A stretch of DNA of 64,000 nt from Propionispira arboris (GCF_900109225.1 NZ_FNZK01000012.1:62001-126000); one strand, 5' to 3'. Counted from the first letter of the stretch, positions 1 to 9,738 are shown. Numbers and translations: made by a program. Notes: generated by a model not told the origin, from the sequence alone.

Positions 1-642
1 TTCTTTACGCTTGCCTGTGCCTGGCAGGGGAATTCGGATGAATTATTGGCAGTAATAATGTTTGCTACCTTGCTCATTTTAAGTAAAGCTGTTTTATACC
101 ATGACAAATTTACGATACAGGAAGCTTGTATTTCCATTGCTGGAATTTGTTATGTTGCTTTATCTTTTTCACACTTAATCTTATTGCGTTTTACGGGTTC
201 GGAAGTTTTCGTACATAGTACATTAGGGAATGTATCATTAGGTTGCTCTTTCATATGGTTGGCATTTATTGGCACGTGGGCAAGTGATACGTTTGCTTTT
301 TTTGCGGGGTCACTTTTTGGAAAAACAAAATTGTGTCCGCAGATCAGCCCTGGAAAAACTGTGGAAGGCTTTATTGGGGGTGTTTTAGGGACATCTTTAT
401 CATTAATGGGGCTTGGCATGTTGTTTAATTTTTCACTTATTCATATGGCGATCTTAGGTGTTTTGATTGCATTGGTTGCTACAGTTGGCGACCTGGTAGA
501 ATCGTCTTTTAAACGGTTCACTGGTATTAAAGATTCTGGACAAATATTACCAGGGCATGGTGGCGTATTAGATCGGTTTGATAGTATAATGTTTACAGTT
601 CCATTTGTTTATTATTATGTACAAATCTTTAAGATTTTTTAA
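1..642 (+). CDS. cdsA: Phosphatidate cytidylyltransferase, 5'-truncated by window edge
   Basis: Makes CDP-diacylglycerol from phosphatidic acid and CTP at the inner membrane, the branch point for phospholipid synthesis. The frame is open from base 1 with no start, so the gene begins outside the window. The 213 residues seen compare with about 260 for the family. Several hydrophobic segments are followed near positions 505-590 by the family signature, including KDSGQILPGHGGVLDRFDS. An internal TTG at 46 is in frame but is not needed as a start. It lies 12 bases before dxr, in the usual cdsA-dxr-rseP-ispG-proS order. Confidence 0.93.
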   Translation, partial: FFTLACAWQGNSDELLAVIMFATLLILSKAVLYHDKFTIQEACISIAGICYVALSFSHLILLRFTGSEVFVHSTLGNVSLGCSFIWLAFIGTWASDTFAFFAGSLFGKTKLCPQISPGKTVEGFIGGVLGTSLSLMGLGMLFNFSLIHMAILGVLIALVATVGDLVESSFKRFTGIKDSGQILPGHGGVLDRFDSIMFTVPFVYYYVQIFKIF

Positions 643-654
643 GGGGCATCCGTA

Positions 655-1803
655 ATGAAAAAAATAGCAATATTAGGGTCAACAGGATCTATTGGTACAC
701 AAACGCTTGCTGTGGTTGCAGCTAACCGTGACAAGTTTCAAATTATGACATTAGCGGCAAATACGAATGATCAACTACTTGAACAGCAAATTAAAGAATT
801 TGAACCGGAACTTGCAGTGCTGGTTGATCTGGCAGCAGCAAAACGCTTGCAAAAACGTTTTGTCGGAAAAACAAAAATTTTGGCTGGGCAGGAGGGTCTG
901 CTACGGGCAGCAACCTATGAAGCCGTGGAGACTGTCGTTACATCAATGGTCGGTTTTGCTGGTTTAGAACCAACGATTGCAGCTATTGAAGCTGGAAAAG
1001 ATATTGCTCTAGCCAATAAGGAAACGCTGGTTGTTGCTGGTGAACTGGTAATGAAACTTGCTAAAGAAAAGAACGTATCCATCTTACCAGTCGACAGTGA
1101 GCACTGTGCAATATTTCAATGCTTGCAAGGTGAGGATAGATGTCAGGTTCATAAAATCCTGCTGACAGCATCAGGAGGACCGTTTCGTGGCAAAACACGC
1201 AAGGAGTTAGCGGCAGTTTCAATAAAAGACTGTCTTAACCATCCCACGTGGTCTATGGGGAAGAAAATCAGTATTGATTCAGCATCCCTTGTCAATAAGG
1301 GACTTGAAGTGATTGAGGCAAAATGGCTTTATGGTGTTGACTATAATCAAATCCAAGTTCTTGTTCATCCGCAGAGTATTGTTCATTCAATGGTTGAATA
1401 CATCGATGGTACTGTGATGGCACAACTCGGATCAACCGATATGAGACTTCCTATTCAGTATGCTTTGACATATCCGCAGCGAATTGACGCAAACTTCCCT
1501 AAACTCGATTTTTGGAACTGTAAAGACTTAACTTTTTCAAAACCGGATATGGATACATTTTTGGGATTGAAAATGGCTTATGAAGCTGGTCGGATTGGTG
1601 GAACGATGCCGTGTGCATTTAACGCCGCTAATGAAATTGCTGTCGAGGCATTTTTAAAGGAATCAATATCTTTTCTGCAGATTTATGATATAATTGAAAA
1701 AACAATGACGGCGCATCATGTGAAAATGAATCCGACATTACAAGACTTGTATGAAAATGATAGCTGGGCTCGATCCTATGCAGCTAATTTATTTAGTAAG
1801 TAA
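655..1803 (+). CDS. dxr: 1-deoxy-D-xylulose 5-phosphate reductoisomerase
   Basis: Second step of the MEP isoprenoid pathway: NADPH-dependent rearrangement and reduction of DXP to MEP in the cytosol. 382 residues, normal length. The N-terminal dinucleotide motif GSTGSIG is at residues 8-14. The metal site VDSEH has D147 and E149. The block SLVNKGLEVIEA carries the conserved Asn, Lys and Glu. The ATG follows an AAGGGG-like ribosome site. It lies between cdsA and rseP, and ispG of the same pathway is two genes downstream, so these are probably cotranscribed. Confidence 0.97.
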   Translation: MKKIAILGSTGSIGTQTLAVVAANRDKFQIMTLAANTNDQLLEQQIKEFEPELAVLVDLAAAKRLQKRFVGKTKILAGQEGLLRAATYEAVETVVTSMVGFAGLEPTIAAIEAGKDIALANKETLVVAGELVMKLAKEKNVSILPVDSEHCAIFQCLQGEDRCQVHKILLTASGGPFRGKTRKELAAVSIKDCLNHPTWSMGKKISIDSASLVNKGLEVIEAKWLYGVDYNQIQVLVHPQSIVHSMVEYIDGTVMAQLGSTDMRLPIQYALTYPQRIDANFPKLDFWNCKDLTFSKPDMDTFLGLKMAYEAGRIGGTMPCAFNAANEIAVEAFLKESISFLQIYDIIEKTMTAHHVKMNPTLQDLYENDSWARSYAANLFSK

Positions 1804-1829
1804 AAAATACAAAGTATGGAGGTGAGCAG

Positions 1830-2849
1830 ATGCTGCTTACAATTGTTTCAGCAGTTTTCGTTTTTGGATTGTTGGTTTTATTTCATGAATTAGGTCATTT
1901 TATTACAGCAAAAATGACTGGTATGCGTGTAGATGAATTTGCAATTGGGTTTGGTCCGAAATTAGTTGGCATAAAATATGGTGAAACAAGTTATTCGATT
2001 AGAGTTTTTCCTTTAGGCGGATTTAATAAAATTGCTGGTATGGACCCGGAAGACGAGCCTGATGAACGTTCTTATTCGAGTAAACCTGTTTGGGCTAGAA
2101 TGATTGTAATATTGGCTGGATCTGTAATGAATTTCATATTGCCAATTCTTTTGTTTTTGGGCATATATTTTTTTTCTGGAATTCATACACCATCCGTTGA
2201 TCCAACATTAGGTGAAGTGATGGCACATAAACCAGCAGCAGAAGCTGGACTTAAGCAGGGTGATCGTATTTTAAAAATTGATGATCAGGCTATAGATTCA
2301 TGGCAGCAATTTGTTGAGATCGTACAAGTAAGTGATGGAAAAGTTTTAAAGATAGATTTTAAGCGTGATGGAAATCAATTGGCAACAAGTTTGATTCCTG
2401 AATATGATGATACTGCAAAAAGGGCTATGATCGGTGTTGTTTCTTCAGTTACGACATATCAGCCAGGATTTTTTGAAGCAGGTGTATTAGCCGTTAAGAA
2501 TACTGGATTTGTGACTTACAAAATGATTGAAACACTTGGTTCGATCATTATGGGAAAGACGGCGGCTGATTTAGCAGGACCACTTGGCGTTGCACAAATG
2601 GCAGGTGAAGTTGCACAAATTGGTTTTGTTCCACTTTTGCAATTTGCAGCCTTTTTAAGTATAAATTTGGGGATTATTAATCTTTTTCCAATTCCAGCTC
2701 TTGATGGTGGTCATTTTATTACGTTACTGATAGAGGCCGTACGTGGTAAACCCTTGCAGCCGAAAGCTATCCAGTATGCCCAAATCATTGGTTTTGCCTT
2801 ATTAATGGCTTTGATGATTTTTGCAACGTTGAATGATATTACTCGATAG
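1830..2849 (+). CDS. rseP: Site-2 intramembrane zinc metalloprotease RseP
   Basis: Intramembrane protease that cleaves transmembrane substrates such as anti-sigma factors and signal peptides. 339 residues. The first membrane segment contains the zinc motif HELGH (H19, E20, H23). A PDZ domain spans about residues 115-190 (GEVMAHKPAAEAGLKQGD). The third zinc ligand is in NLFPIPALDGGHF near residue 290. The start is preceded by TGGAGGTGA. It sits between dxr and ispG, the usual placement in Firmicutes; the substrate here is unknown. Confidence 0.95.
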   Translation: MLLTIVSAVFVFGLLVLFHELGHFITAKMTGMRVDEFAIGFGPKLVGIKYGETSYSIRVFPLGGFNKIAGMDPEDEPDERSYSSKPVWARMIVILAGSVMNFILPILLFLGIYFFSGIHTPSVDPTLGEVMAHKPAAEAGLKQGDRILKIDDQAIDSWQQFVEIVQVSDGKVLKIDFKRDGNQLATSLIPEYDDTAKRAMIGVVSSVTTYQPGFFEAGVLAVKNTGFVTYKMIETLGSIIMGKTAADLAGPLGVAQMAGEVAQIGFVPLLQFAAFLSINLGIINLFPIPALDGGHFITLLIEAVRGKPLQPKAIQYAQIIGFALLMALMIFATLNDITR

Positions 2850-2888
2850 GGATAGGGAAATTTGCATTTGATTGTGGGGAATAAATAG

Positions 2889-3956
2889 ATGGAACGAAAA
2901 AAAACACGGGCAATTAAGATTGGTTCCGTACAGATTGGTGCGGGTGCACCAATCGCTGTGCAGTCGATGACGAATACAAAGACGACGGACACCTTGGCGA
3001 CCGTAGCCCAGATCCAAAGTTTGCAAGCTGCTGGCTGTGATATTGTTCGGCTGGCAGTTCCTGATATGGATGCAGCTAAAAATTTGGCAAATATTAAAAA
3101 CGCGGTAAATATACCACTTGTGGCAGATATTCATTTTGATTATCGGTTAGCAATGGAATCTATAGAGCAAGGAATCGATGGGTTACGGTTAAATCCTGGG
3201 AACATCGGTGATGAAACGAAGGTTAAGATTGTTGTACAAGCAGCAAAGCAGCATCATATTCCAATCCGTATTGGGGTCAATGCAGGATCGCTTGACAAGG
3301 TTTTATTAGCAAAATATGGGCATGCTACGCCAGAGGCAATGGTGGAAAGCGCGATGCAGCATGTACATATATTGGAAAAACTTGATTTTTATGATATGAA
3401 GATTTCTTTAAAAGCGCATGATGTACCACTTACGATTGCAGCCTATCAATTAATGTCACAAACGGTGGATTATCCTTTGCATTTGGGCATTACGGAGGCA
3501 GGAACAGTAAAGAGCGGCGTCATTAAATCAGCTGTAGGAATTGGTTCGCTTTTAACACAAGGCATAGGAGATACTTTCCGTATTTCACTTACGGGGGACC
3601 CTGTTGTTGAAGTTAAGGTTGCGAATGAAATATTGAAATCACTGGGGCTGAAAGAATATGGTCCAACGCTGATTTCGTGTCCGACTTGTGGTCGCTGCAA
3701 CATTAATTTAGCTGAAATTGCGAATCAGGTTGAAAAAAAACTCAGTGATGTCAAGCGTCCTATTCAGGTGGCTGTTATGGGCTGTGTGGTCAATGGCCCT
3801 GGTGAAGCTCGTGATGCTGATGTTGGCATTGCTGGAGGCAAAGGCGAAGGGCTTGTTTTCAGAAAAGGGCAGATTCTTCGTAAGGTACCAGAAGCTATTT
3901 TGGTCGAAGAATTATTTAAAGAGATTGATGACATTTTAGGGGAGGACAAGAATTAA
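2889..3956 (+). CDS. ispG: 4-hydroxy-3-methylbut-2-en-1-yl diphosphate synthase
   Basis: Penultimate MEP-pathway enzyme; converts MEcPP to HMBPP using a [4Fe-4S] cluster. 355 residues, the short bacterial form. Cluster ligands are seen in CPTCGRC near residues 263-269 and in [11 protein letters not shown] near residue 298. The TIM-barrel start [10 protein letters not shown] is near the N terminus. The TAA stop overlaps the ATG of proS by one base, which suggests translational coupling. Confidence 0.97.
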   Translation: MERKKTRAIKIGSVQIGAGAPIAVQSMTNTKTTDTLATVAQIQSLQAAGCDIVRLAVPDMDAAKNLANIKNAVNIPLVADIHFDYRLAMESIEQGIDGLRLNPGNIGDETKVKIVVQAAKQHHIPIRIGVNAGSLDKVLLAKYGHATPEAMVESAMQHVHILEKLDFYDMKISLKAHDVPLTIAAYQLMSQTVDYPLHLGITEAGTVKSGVIKSAVGIGSLLTQGIGDTFRISLTGDPVVEVKVANEILKSLGLKEYGPTLISCPTCGRCNINLAEIANQVEKKLSDVKRPIQVAVMGCVVNGPGEARDADVGIAGGKGEGLVFRKGQILRKVPEAILVEELFKEIDDILGEDKN

Positions 3957-5665
3957 TGCGTACAACACAACTTTATGCGCCAACGCTGCGCGAAACGCCG
4001 GCTGAAGCGGAAGTAATGAGTCATCAGCTATTGCTCAGGGCGGGTATGATTCGAAAAGCAGCTGGTGGTGTATATACTTACTTGCCGCTTGCTTGGCGAG
4101 TGCTTAGAAAAATTGAAACGATTATCAGAGAAGAAATGGATGTTGCTGGTGGACAGGAATTGTCGATGCCCATAATTCAACCAGCTGAATTATGGCATGA
4201 AACAGGGCGTTGGGATATTTTTGGTGAAGAAATGTTCCGTTTGAAAGATCGGCATGATCGCAGTTTTTGTCTTGGACCAACACATGAAGAAATGATTACC
4301 TCTTTGATTCGAAATGAAGTGCGTTCTTATCGTCAATTGCCACTTTTGCTCTATCAAATTCAAAATAAATATCGTGATGAAATCCGGCCTCGTTTTGGAC
4401 TTATGCGTGGGCGCGAATTTATTATGAAAGACTTATATTCTTTTGATAAAGATGAAGCAGGGTTAGATGTTTCTTATAAAAAAATGTATGACGCCTATAC
4501 TAATATCTTTACGCGTTGTGGGTTGGTTTTTCGACCAGTCGAAGCAGATGGCGGGTCCATCGGTGGTGGATTTACCCACGAATTTACAGTACTTGCAGAT
4601 TCAGGTGAATCTGAAATTGTTTATTGCTCGAAATGTGATTATGCGGCGAACGTGGAAAAAGCGGAATTAAAAGCTAGTGTGCAGGAAAATATCGCAGAAG
4701 AGCTTCCTTTGAAATTGGTTGATACGCCAGACATGAAAACGATTGAAGCTGTGACAGACTTTATGGGTATGGACAGCACGCAAAGCATCAAGGCCGTGGC
4801 ATTTCAAAATGAAAAAGATGAAGTGATTTTGGCTTTTGTACGTGGCGATCATGATGTTAATGATGTTAAGCTTCAAAATGCAGTGGGAGCCGTGACTCTT
4901 CGCATGGCCGATGAAGCAGCAATTAAGGCTGTAGGTGGCGTTCCTGGTTTTATGAGCCCGATCGGTCTTACAAAAGATGCGAAAGTTGTTGTTGATTTAT
5001 CTGTTATGGAAATGACGAATGCCATTGGCGGGGCCAATCAAATTGATAAACATTATTGTAATATGAATCCAAAACGTGATTTTACAGACTATTTGGTCAC
5101 TGACCTTCGTTTGATGTGCGAAGGCGACCCATGTCCACATTGTGGTGCACCTGTTAAAATGACTCGTGGCATAGAAGCCGGGCAGGTTTTTAAACTCGGT
5201 ACGAAGTATAGTGAATCATTAAAAGCTACCTTCCTTGATGAAAATGGTCGCGAAAAACCCCTCGTTATGGGCTGTTATGGTATCGGCGTAAGTCGTACTA
5301 TGGCTGCAGCGATCGAACAGAACAATGATGAGTATGGTATTGTATGGCCAGCTGCGATTGCCCCATATCAAGTAGTCGTTATACCTGTTAATGCAAAAAA
5401 TACGGAACAATTTAGTATTGCCGAAACTTTGTATCAGGAACTTCAGGCGGCAAAAGTGGAAGTTGTTTTGGATGATCGCAAAGAACGTGCTGGCGTAAAG
5501 TTTAAAGATGCGGATCTTATTGGCTATCCAATTCGCATTACAGTTGGACCAAAATCCGTTGAAGAAGATTCGATTGAGATAAAAATAAGGCGTTCTGGTG
5601 AAGTCTTTACATATGGGAAAGTGGATTATCTCGAAAATGTTTTGAGCATGTTGAGAAATCTATAA
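3956..5665 (+). CDS. proS: Prolyl-tRNA synthetase (bacterial type with editing domain)
   Basis: Charges tRNA-Pro with proline. 569 residues, the length of the bacterial form carrying the INS editing domain inserted between class II motifs 2 and 3 (about residues 230-380). Motif 2 is around [13 protein letters not shown] and motif 3 is [14 protein letters not shown] near residue 440; the C-terminal anticodon-binding domain follows. It is the last gene of the block and is followed at once by a strong bidirectional terminator. Confidence 0.97.
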   Translation: MRTTQLYAPTLRETPAEAEVMSHQLLLRAGMIRKAAGGVYTYLPLAWRVLRKIETIIREEMDVAGGQELSMPIIQPAELWHETGRWDIFGEEMFRLKDRHDRSFCLGPTHEEMITSLIRNEVRSYRQLPLLLYQIQNKYRDEIRPRFGLMRGREFIMKDLYSFDKDEAGLDVSYKKMYDAYTNIFTRCGLVFRPVEADGGSIGGGFTHEFTVLADSGESEIVYCSKCDYAANVEKAELKASVQENIAEELPLKLVDTPDMKTIEAVTDFMGMDSTQSIKAVAFQNEKDEVILAFVRGDHDVNDVKLQNAVGAVTLRMADEAAIKAVGGVPGFMSPIGLTKDAKVVVDLSVMEMTNAIGGANQIDKHYCNMNPKRDFTDYLVTDLRLMCEGDPCPHCGAPVKMTRGIEAGQVFKLGTKYSESLKATFLDENGREKPLVMGCYGIGVSRTMAAAIEQNNDEYGIVWPAAIAPYQVVVIPVNAKNTEQFSIAETLYQELQAAKVEVVLDDRKERAGVKFKDADLIGYPIRITVGPKSVEEDSIEIKIRRSGEVFTYGKVDYLENVLSMLRNL

Positions 5666-5708
5666 AAAAGTACGGCTGGGAGATTTAAGTCTCCCAGCCG
5701 TATTTTTT
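5664..5708. terminator. Bidirectional intrinsic terminator
   Basis: A perfect 13-bp stem (5671-5683 with 5690-5702) is flanked by an A-run on the left and a T-run on the right. It can therefore end both proS on the plus strand and the convergent DUF1858 gene on the minus strand. Confidence 0.9.
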
Positions 5709-5712
5709 GATT

Positions 5713-5910
5713 TTATTTTGCAGCAACTTTGTTTAATTCTGCAATTAAGCTGTCGATGTCGATACCATGTGCCCCCGCACCTTGTTCAATATTTTCAAAA
5801 CGAGCTGCAGCACAACCTAAACAACCCATACCGGCATTCATAAAAACGTCAACGGTGTCGGGATATTTTTGGACAACATCCATAATTCCCATTTCTTTTG
5901 TAATATTCAT
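5713..5910 (-). CDS. DUF1858 small redox-disulfide domain protein
   Basis: 65 residues matching the DUF1858 family (hybrid-cluster-protein-associated redox disulfide domain). The single CxxC motif is in GMGCLGCAAA near residues 29-35, preceded by the typical MDVVQKYPDTVDVF. A good GGAGG ribosome site lies upstream of the ATG. It stands alone, convergent with proS. The family is linked to anaerobic redox and iron-sulfur metabolism; the exact role is unknown. Confidence 0.88.
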   Translation of the reverse strand: MNITKEMGIMDVVQKYPDTVDVFMNAGMGCLGCAAARFENIEQGAGAHGIDIDSLIAELNKVAAK

Positions 5911-5952
5911 GGTAAATAATCCTCCTGTGTTTATAATACTTTGACAAAAAGA

Positions 5953-5981
5953 ATTATATCATAAATAAAATTCTTTTAACA
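5953..5981 (-). promoter_or_regulatory. Candidate sigma-A promoter of the DUF1858 gene
   Basis: On the minus strand a TATAAT box is preceded by TGA, giving an extended -10 (TGATATAAT). A poor -35 hexamer lies 17 bases further upstream. Placement 40-70 bases before the start codon is sensible. Confidence 0.45.
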
Positions 5982-6066
5982 CTTATTCTTAAAAGAAACT
6001 AGTATTTTTATATGAATCAAGGTACAATATTAGACGTGTATTATTTTTATATAGGGGAGATTACAA

Positions 6067-6894
6067 ATGGGCATCGTTGCATTTTCAATTGGTGATGTAA
6101 ATGTATATTGGTATGGAATTATCATTACGATTGCAATTCTTATTGGCATGATAATTACTTGGATTAATGTATATTTGCGTGGACAAGAATTTTCAAGAGT
6201 GGTTGATATTTTGCTTTTTGGTATACCCGTAGGTTTTTTATTTGGCAGACTGGGTCAGGTTATTTTACACTGGGACAACTATCAGAATAATTGGAGTGAA
6301 ATCCTCCAATGTGCGCATGGCGGCATTTCAATTTATGGCGCTTTTTTGGGGTTTATATTAGTTGTTTTTCTTTATACTTCAGCGAAAAGACTATCTTTTT
6401 GGTTTTGGCTGGATATTTTAGTACCCGCAATTGTCTTTGCACTCATGCTGGATCAATTGGGCCATTTTGTCTTGCAGGTTACGGTTGGAACTCCATTGCC
6501 GCTTAATATTCCGAATGATCATAGTTTGGTTCAATATATTGAATATGATTTTAGACCTTCTGGTTTTGAAGGGTATGAATATTTTAGACCGGTTGCTTTA
6601 TACCAAGCTATTGCACAGTTTGTGGTTTTTGTTGCTTCTATTATCTTATCTTTTTTGCAAATTCGACGCAATAATATTAAGCAGGGCACCATCTTTTTAA
6701 TCAGCATTTTTTTTGTGGCACTAATCCGTTTCTTTTGTGGATTTCTTTATTTGGGAGCACCGGCGAATGATACATTACACTTTGGTCAGATAACCTGTCT
6801 TTTAGGGTCAATGCTTTGCCTTTGTATATGGTGCTTGCGTAAATATCAGAGACAAAATTTTTTTTTTGGAACTCTATTTAAATTTTTAAAGTGA
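6067..6894 (+). CDS. Divergent Lgt-like membrane protein (catalytic motif degenerate)
   Basis: 275 residues with about seven membrane segments and the layout of prolipoprotein diacylglyceryl transferase. It has an N-terminal YWYGIIITIAILIG segment, the HGGISIYGAFLG block (E. coli His103 region), and RPVALYQAI near residues 178-186. The Lgt signature GRxGNFxNxExxG is replaced by DQLGHFVLQVTVG. The equivalents of Arg143, Asn146 and Glu151 are thus lost, and the RxxxE pair near the end reads RFFCG. Known Lgt mutants show these residues matter, so this is likely a paralogue with a different or lost activity. A GGGGAG ribosome site precedes the ATG. Confidence 0.7.
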   Translation: MGIVAFSIGDVNVYWYGIIITIAILIGMIITWINVYLRGQEFSRVVDILLFGIPVGFLFGRLGQVILHWDNYQNNWSEILQCAHGGISIYGAFLGFILVVFLYTSAKRLSFWFWLDILVPAIVFALMLDQLGHFVLQVTVGTPLPLNIPNDHSLVQYIEYDFRPSGFEGYEYFRPVALYQAIAQFVVFVASIILSFLQIRRNNIKQGTIFLISIFFVALIRFFCGFLYLGAPANDTLHFGQITCLLGSMLCLCIWCLRKYQRQNFFFGTLFKFLK

Positions 6895-6919
6895 TTTCGG
6901 GGAAAGAGGAGCTTGATTC

Positions 6920-7732
6920 ATGAAATTTTCTTATTTATATAAAAAAATAATTTTAGTGATGTTACTTGTTTTAATTCCGTTGCTTTTACCTGGTCCTAAA
7001 ATTTTAGATCAAAAACTTGTTGCCGAGAGTGCCAGTGATACAAGTGTTGTAATTTTGAACTATCATAAAGTAGATGATATGAAGATTTCTTTATCGGTCG
7101 CGCCAGTTGATTTCGAAAAACAAATGGCTTATTTAAAAGAGCAGGGGTATACGACAATTACAGCAGATCAGCTGCTGGATAATTTGGAAAATGGAACAGA
7201 GTTACCAGAAAAACCAATTCTTATAACATTTGATGATGGATATGAAGATAATTATAAAAATGCCTATCCTGTGCTTAAAAAGTATGGATTTAAGGCGACC
7301 ATTTTTGTGATTACCGATTTTTTAGATCGATATCCGAATTATATAACCTGGGCGCAGGCTCAAGAGTTACAGCAAAATGGCATCAGTATTGAATCACATA
7401 CGGTTCAGCATAAATCTTTGACTGAATTAAATGATGAGGAAGTTCGTTCAGAACTTATAAATTCGAAAAAAGCTATTGATGAACACTTAGGTAAAGATAC
7501 CCGCTACATTGCTTATCCAACTGGTACCTATAATCTTCATATTGCACAAATGGTAAAAGATGCTGGATATCGTGCTGCTTTCACAGTTAAATATGGGAAT
7601 GTTGATAAAGCGAGTAATATATATGCCTTAGAGAGAGTACCAATTTTTCATACGGAAAATACGTTTAAGTCCTTTTATGAGCGTTTACACTATATTCCGA
7701 TCTTTGAACACTTAGGGTGGATTAAAAGCTAG
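6920..7732 (+). CDS. Membrane-anchored or secreted polysaccharide deacetylase (CE4)
   Basis: 270 residues. A hydrophobic N terminus (about residues 9-26) acts as signal or anchor and is followed by a NodB/CE4 domain. Motif 1 is TFDDGYEDN with the catalytic and metal Asp pair. Motif 2 is SHTVQH with the two metal His. A later block is AYPTGTYN. Removes N-acetyl groups from an extracytoplasmic glycan, either peptidoglycan or a poly-N-acetylglucosamine polymer; the sequence does not decide which. It follows the Lgt-like gene by 25 bases and ends at a terminator. Confidence 0.88.
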   Translation: MKFSYLYKKIILVMLLVLIPLLLPGPKILDQKLVAESASDTSVVILNYHKVDDMKISLSVAPVDFEKQMAYLKEQGYTTITADQLLDNLENGTELPEKPILITFDDGYEDNYKNAYPVLKKYGFKATIFVITDFLDRYPNYITWAQAQELQQNGISIESHTVQHKSLTELNDEEVRSELINSKKAIDEHLGKDTRYIAYPTGTYNLHIAQMVKDAGYRAAFTVKYGNVDKASNIYALERVPIFHTENTFKSFYERLHYIPIFEHLGWIKS

Positions 7733-7762
7733 GACAAAATGTTCAAATATAGCATAATATTC

Positions 7763-7798
7763 AAAAAACCTTCTAAAAAAGAAGGTTTTTTTTTTTTT
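7763..7798 (+). terminator. Intrinsic terminator after the polysaccharide deacetylase
   Basis: Stem AAAACCTTCT / AGAAGGTTTT with a five-base A loop, followed by a run of more than ten T. It separates this unit from the dcw cluster. Confidence 0.9.
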
Positions 7799-7816
7799 AC
7801 AAAGAATAGAAAATAA

Positions 7817-7870
7817 GTGATTGAAAGTGGAGAAATGTGGAGAAAAGTGGTTGATTTTACGATAAGGTGG
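7817..7870 (+). promoter_or_regulatory. MraZ operator: GTGG repeats at 10-bp spacing
   Basis: GTGG occurs at 7827-7830, 7837-7840 and 7847-7850, exactly one helical turn apart. A GTGA at 7817-7820 is in the same register and a further GTGG is at 7867-7870. MraZ binds tandem GTGG/TGGG-type repeats spaced 10 bp apart upstream of its own gene, so this is its autoregulatory site for the dcw cluster. No clear -35/-10 pair was found beside it. Confidence 0.85.
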
Positions 7871-7879
7871 TGATGAACG

Positions 7880-8311
7880 GTGCTGATGGGGGAATATTTA
7901 CATAGTGTTGATGTAAAAGGACGAATTATATTGCCCGCCGATTTTCGTGAAGAACTCGGAACAACGTTTATTATCACGAAAGGTTTAGATCGTTGTCTTT
8001 TTGTTTATCACCAAAGTGAATGGAAAATTTTATCGGAAAAATTAAAACAGCTGCCGCTTTCAAAACCAGAAGCTCGTGCTTTTGTTCGTTTTTTCTTTTC
8101 AGGAGCAAGACAATTGGAATGTGATAAACAAAGCCGGTTTCTTGTGCCAGGAAATTTAAGAGATTATGCAATGTTAGAAAAAGATGTGGTTTTAATTGGA
8201 GTATCAAATCGTATTGAAATTTGGAATAAGGTTCAATGGGAAGCATATAATGATGAAATTAATCCGATGGTGACGACAATTGCGGAAACATTAACGGATT
8301 TGGGTATATGA
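7880..8311 (+). CDS. mraZ: Transcriptional regulator MraZ
   Basis: 143-residue DNA-binding protein made of two AbrB-like (SpoVT/AbrB fold) repeats, with MGEYLHSVDVKGRIILPADFR at the start of the first. It controls its own cluster through the GTGG repeats just upstream. The start is GTG at 7880 with GGTGG 9 bases before; ATG at 7886 is an alternative and gives the more usual MGEY start. It is the first gene of the dcw cluster and is followed by rsmH after 13 bases. Confidence 0.95.
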   Translation: MLMGEYLHSVDVKGRIILPADFREELGTTFIITKGLDRCLFVYHQSEWKILSEKLKQLPLSKPEARAFVRFFFSGARQLECDKQSRFLVPGNLRDYAMLEKDVVLIGVSNRIEIWNKVQWEAYNDEINPMVTTIAETLTDLGI

Positions 8312-8324
8312 GAGGATGTTTGCT

Positions 8325-9266
8325 GTGGAATTTCACCATATAAGTGTATTAATGGAAGAAACTATAAATAATCTGGTAACAAACCCGGATGGTATTTACG
8401 TAGATTGCACGTTAGGCGGTTGTGGACATTCAAAACGTATTATTAAACAGCTAAGTTCAAAAGGGCGATTGATTGGCATTGATCAAGATCCAACGGCGAT
8501 TGCTGTAGCAAAAGAGCGTTTGGCAGGTGCTGCTTGTAAGATTGATATCGTCAATGACAATTTTAAAAATTTGTCCGCTGTTTTACAAAATCTGTCCGTG
8601 AAAAAAGTAGATGGGATTTTATTTGATTTAGGTGTTTCGTCATATCAGCTTGATACAGCAGAACGGGGATTTTCCTACATGCAAGATGCACCACTGGATA
8701 TGAGGATGAATCCAGAGGAAGGATTATCGGCGTATGATGTTGTCAATAAATATGAAGAAGAAAACATTGAAAAGTTATTAAAAGTTTATGGAGAAGAGCG
8801 CTGGGCAAAACGCATAGCACAGTTTATTGGAGAAGCGCGCCGGGAAAAACCGATTGAAACGACAGGGGAACTGGTTGAGCTGATAAAGAAAGCAATTCCT
8901 TCGGCTGTGCGAAAAAATGCAGGAGGGCATCCAGCCAAAAGGACCTTTCAAGCGATTCGTATTGAAGTGAATAATGAGTTGGGAATTTTAGAAACTGCAT
9001 TTCGCTCAGCCGTAAATCATTTAAATGTCGGTGGTCGAATTTGCATTATTACCTTTCATTCGTTAGAAGATCGAATTGCGAAGCAGACGTTACAAGAACT
9101 GGCAAAGGGCTGCATCTGTCCGCCAAGATTGCCAATCTGTGTTTGCAATCATAAACCGGAGATTAAAATCATTGGAAAACCTATTGTTGCAACGCTTGAG
9201 GAGCTGGATCAAAATTCTCGCGCCAAGAGTGCTAAGTTAAGAACTGCTGAAAAAAAAGATATATGA
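8325..9266 (+). CDS. rsmH: 16S rRNA (cytosine1402-N4)-methyltransferase
   Basis: SAM-dependent methyltransferase for C1402 in the 16S rRNA decoding centre. It has the SAM motif VDCTLGGCGHS, the motif DLGVSSYQLD, and ITFHSLEDR near the C terminus. GTG at 8325 is chosen because AGAGG (8311-8315) sits 9 bases before it and the protein then starts VEFHHISVL like its relatives. The in-frame ATG at 8316 has no room for a ribosome site. 313 residues. A Cys-rich loop (CICPPRLPICVC) near the end is normal for the family. Confidence 0.95.
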   Translation: MEFHHISVLMEETINNLVTNPDGIYVDCTLGGCGHSKRIIKQLSSKGRLIGIDQDPTAIAVAKERLAGAACKIDIVNDNFKNLSAVLQNLSVKKVDGILFDLGVSSYQLDTAERGFSYMQDAPLDMRMNPEEGLSAYDVVNKYEEENIEKLLKVYGEERWAKRIAQFIGEARREKPIETTGELVELIKKAIPSAVRKNAGGHPAKRTFQAIRIEVNNELGILETAFRSAVNHLNVGGRICIITFHSLEDRIAKQTLQELAKGCICPPRLPICVCNHKPEIKIIGKPIVATLEELDQNSRAKSAKLRTAEKKDI

Positions 9267-9291
9267 GAGCATTTAATGGGAGGAAGGGCAC

Positions 9292-9648
9292 ATGTTAGCA
9301 AAGCGAAAAGAAGAATTTGAGCTTTACCAGGAAGTACCTGCTGTTAAATCGGTCGAGATACCGCAGCCTAAATTAAATACAACCCTTCGCGCGAAATGTT
9401 TTATTTTGGTAGTTTTACTTTCAATTATGGCTATGTTTACGATCATTCGCAGTGCGGAAAATGTGAGTAGAGGTTACGAATTAGTATCAATAAAGGCACA
9501 GGCCGATAAACTGGAACGTTCCAATGAGCAGCTTAAACTTGATATAGCCTATATGAAATCACCGCAGCGGATTAAACAGATTGCCACGCAGGATTTGGGG
9601 ATGGTGGTTCCCAAGGAAGTGTATTTTGCTTCACAAAAGACACAATAA
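9292..9648 (+). CDS. ftsL: FtsL-type division protein
   Basis: 118 residues. A short cytoplasmic N terminus, one membrane segment at about residues 34-54, and then a coiled-coil region (ELVSIKAQADKLERSNEQLKLD) form the FtsL/DivIC pattern. FtsL joins FtsB/DivIC and FtsQ/DivIB to activate septal peptidoglycan synthesis. It follows rsmH as usual, but the expected ftsI/spoVD transpeptidase is absent. A strong hairpin follows instead. The assignment rests on position and topology rather than a specific motif. Confidence 0.8.
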   Translation: MLAKRKEEFELYQEVPAVKSVEIPQPKLNTTLRAKCFILVVLLSIMAMFTIIRSAENVSRGYELVSIKAQADKLERSNEQLKLDIAYMKSPQRIKQIATQDLGMVVPKEVYFASQKTQ

Positions 9649-9686
9649 AGCTTGCGCCTTTATCAAATCTATTCTTAGACTAATGA

Positions 9687-9738
9687 AAAACCTCAATACA
9701 GCAGCCGATTTTGGCTGCTGTATTGAGGTTTATTGAAA
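9687..9738 (+). terminator. Strong hairpin between ftsL and murE
   Basis: An 18-bp perfect stem (9689-9706 with 9713-9730) has a six-base loop. The T-tract behind it is short (TTTATT), so it may be a terminator or an attenuating/processing hairpin. It divides mraZ-rsmH-ftsL from the mur genes. Confidence 0.75.
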
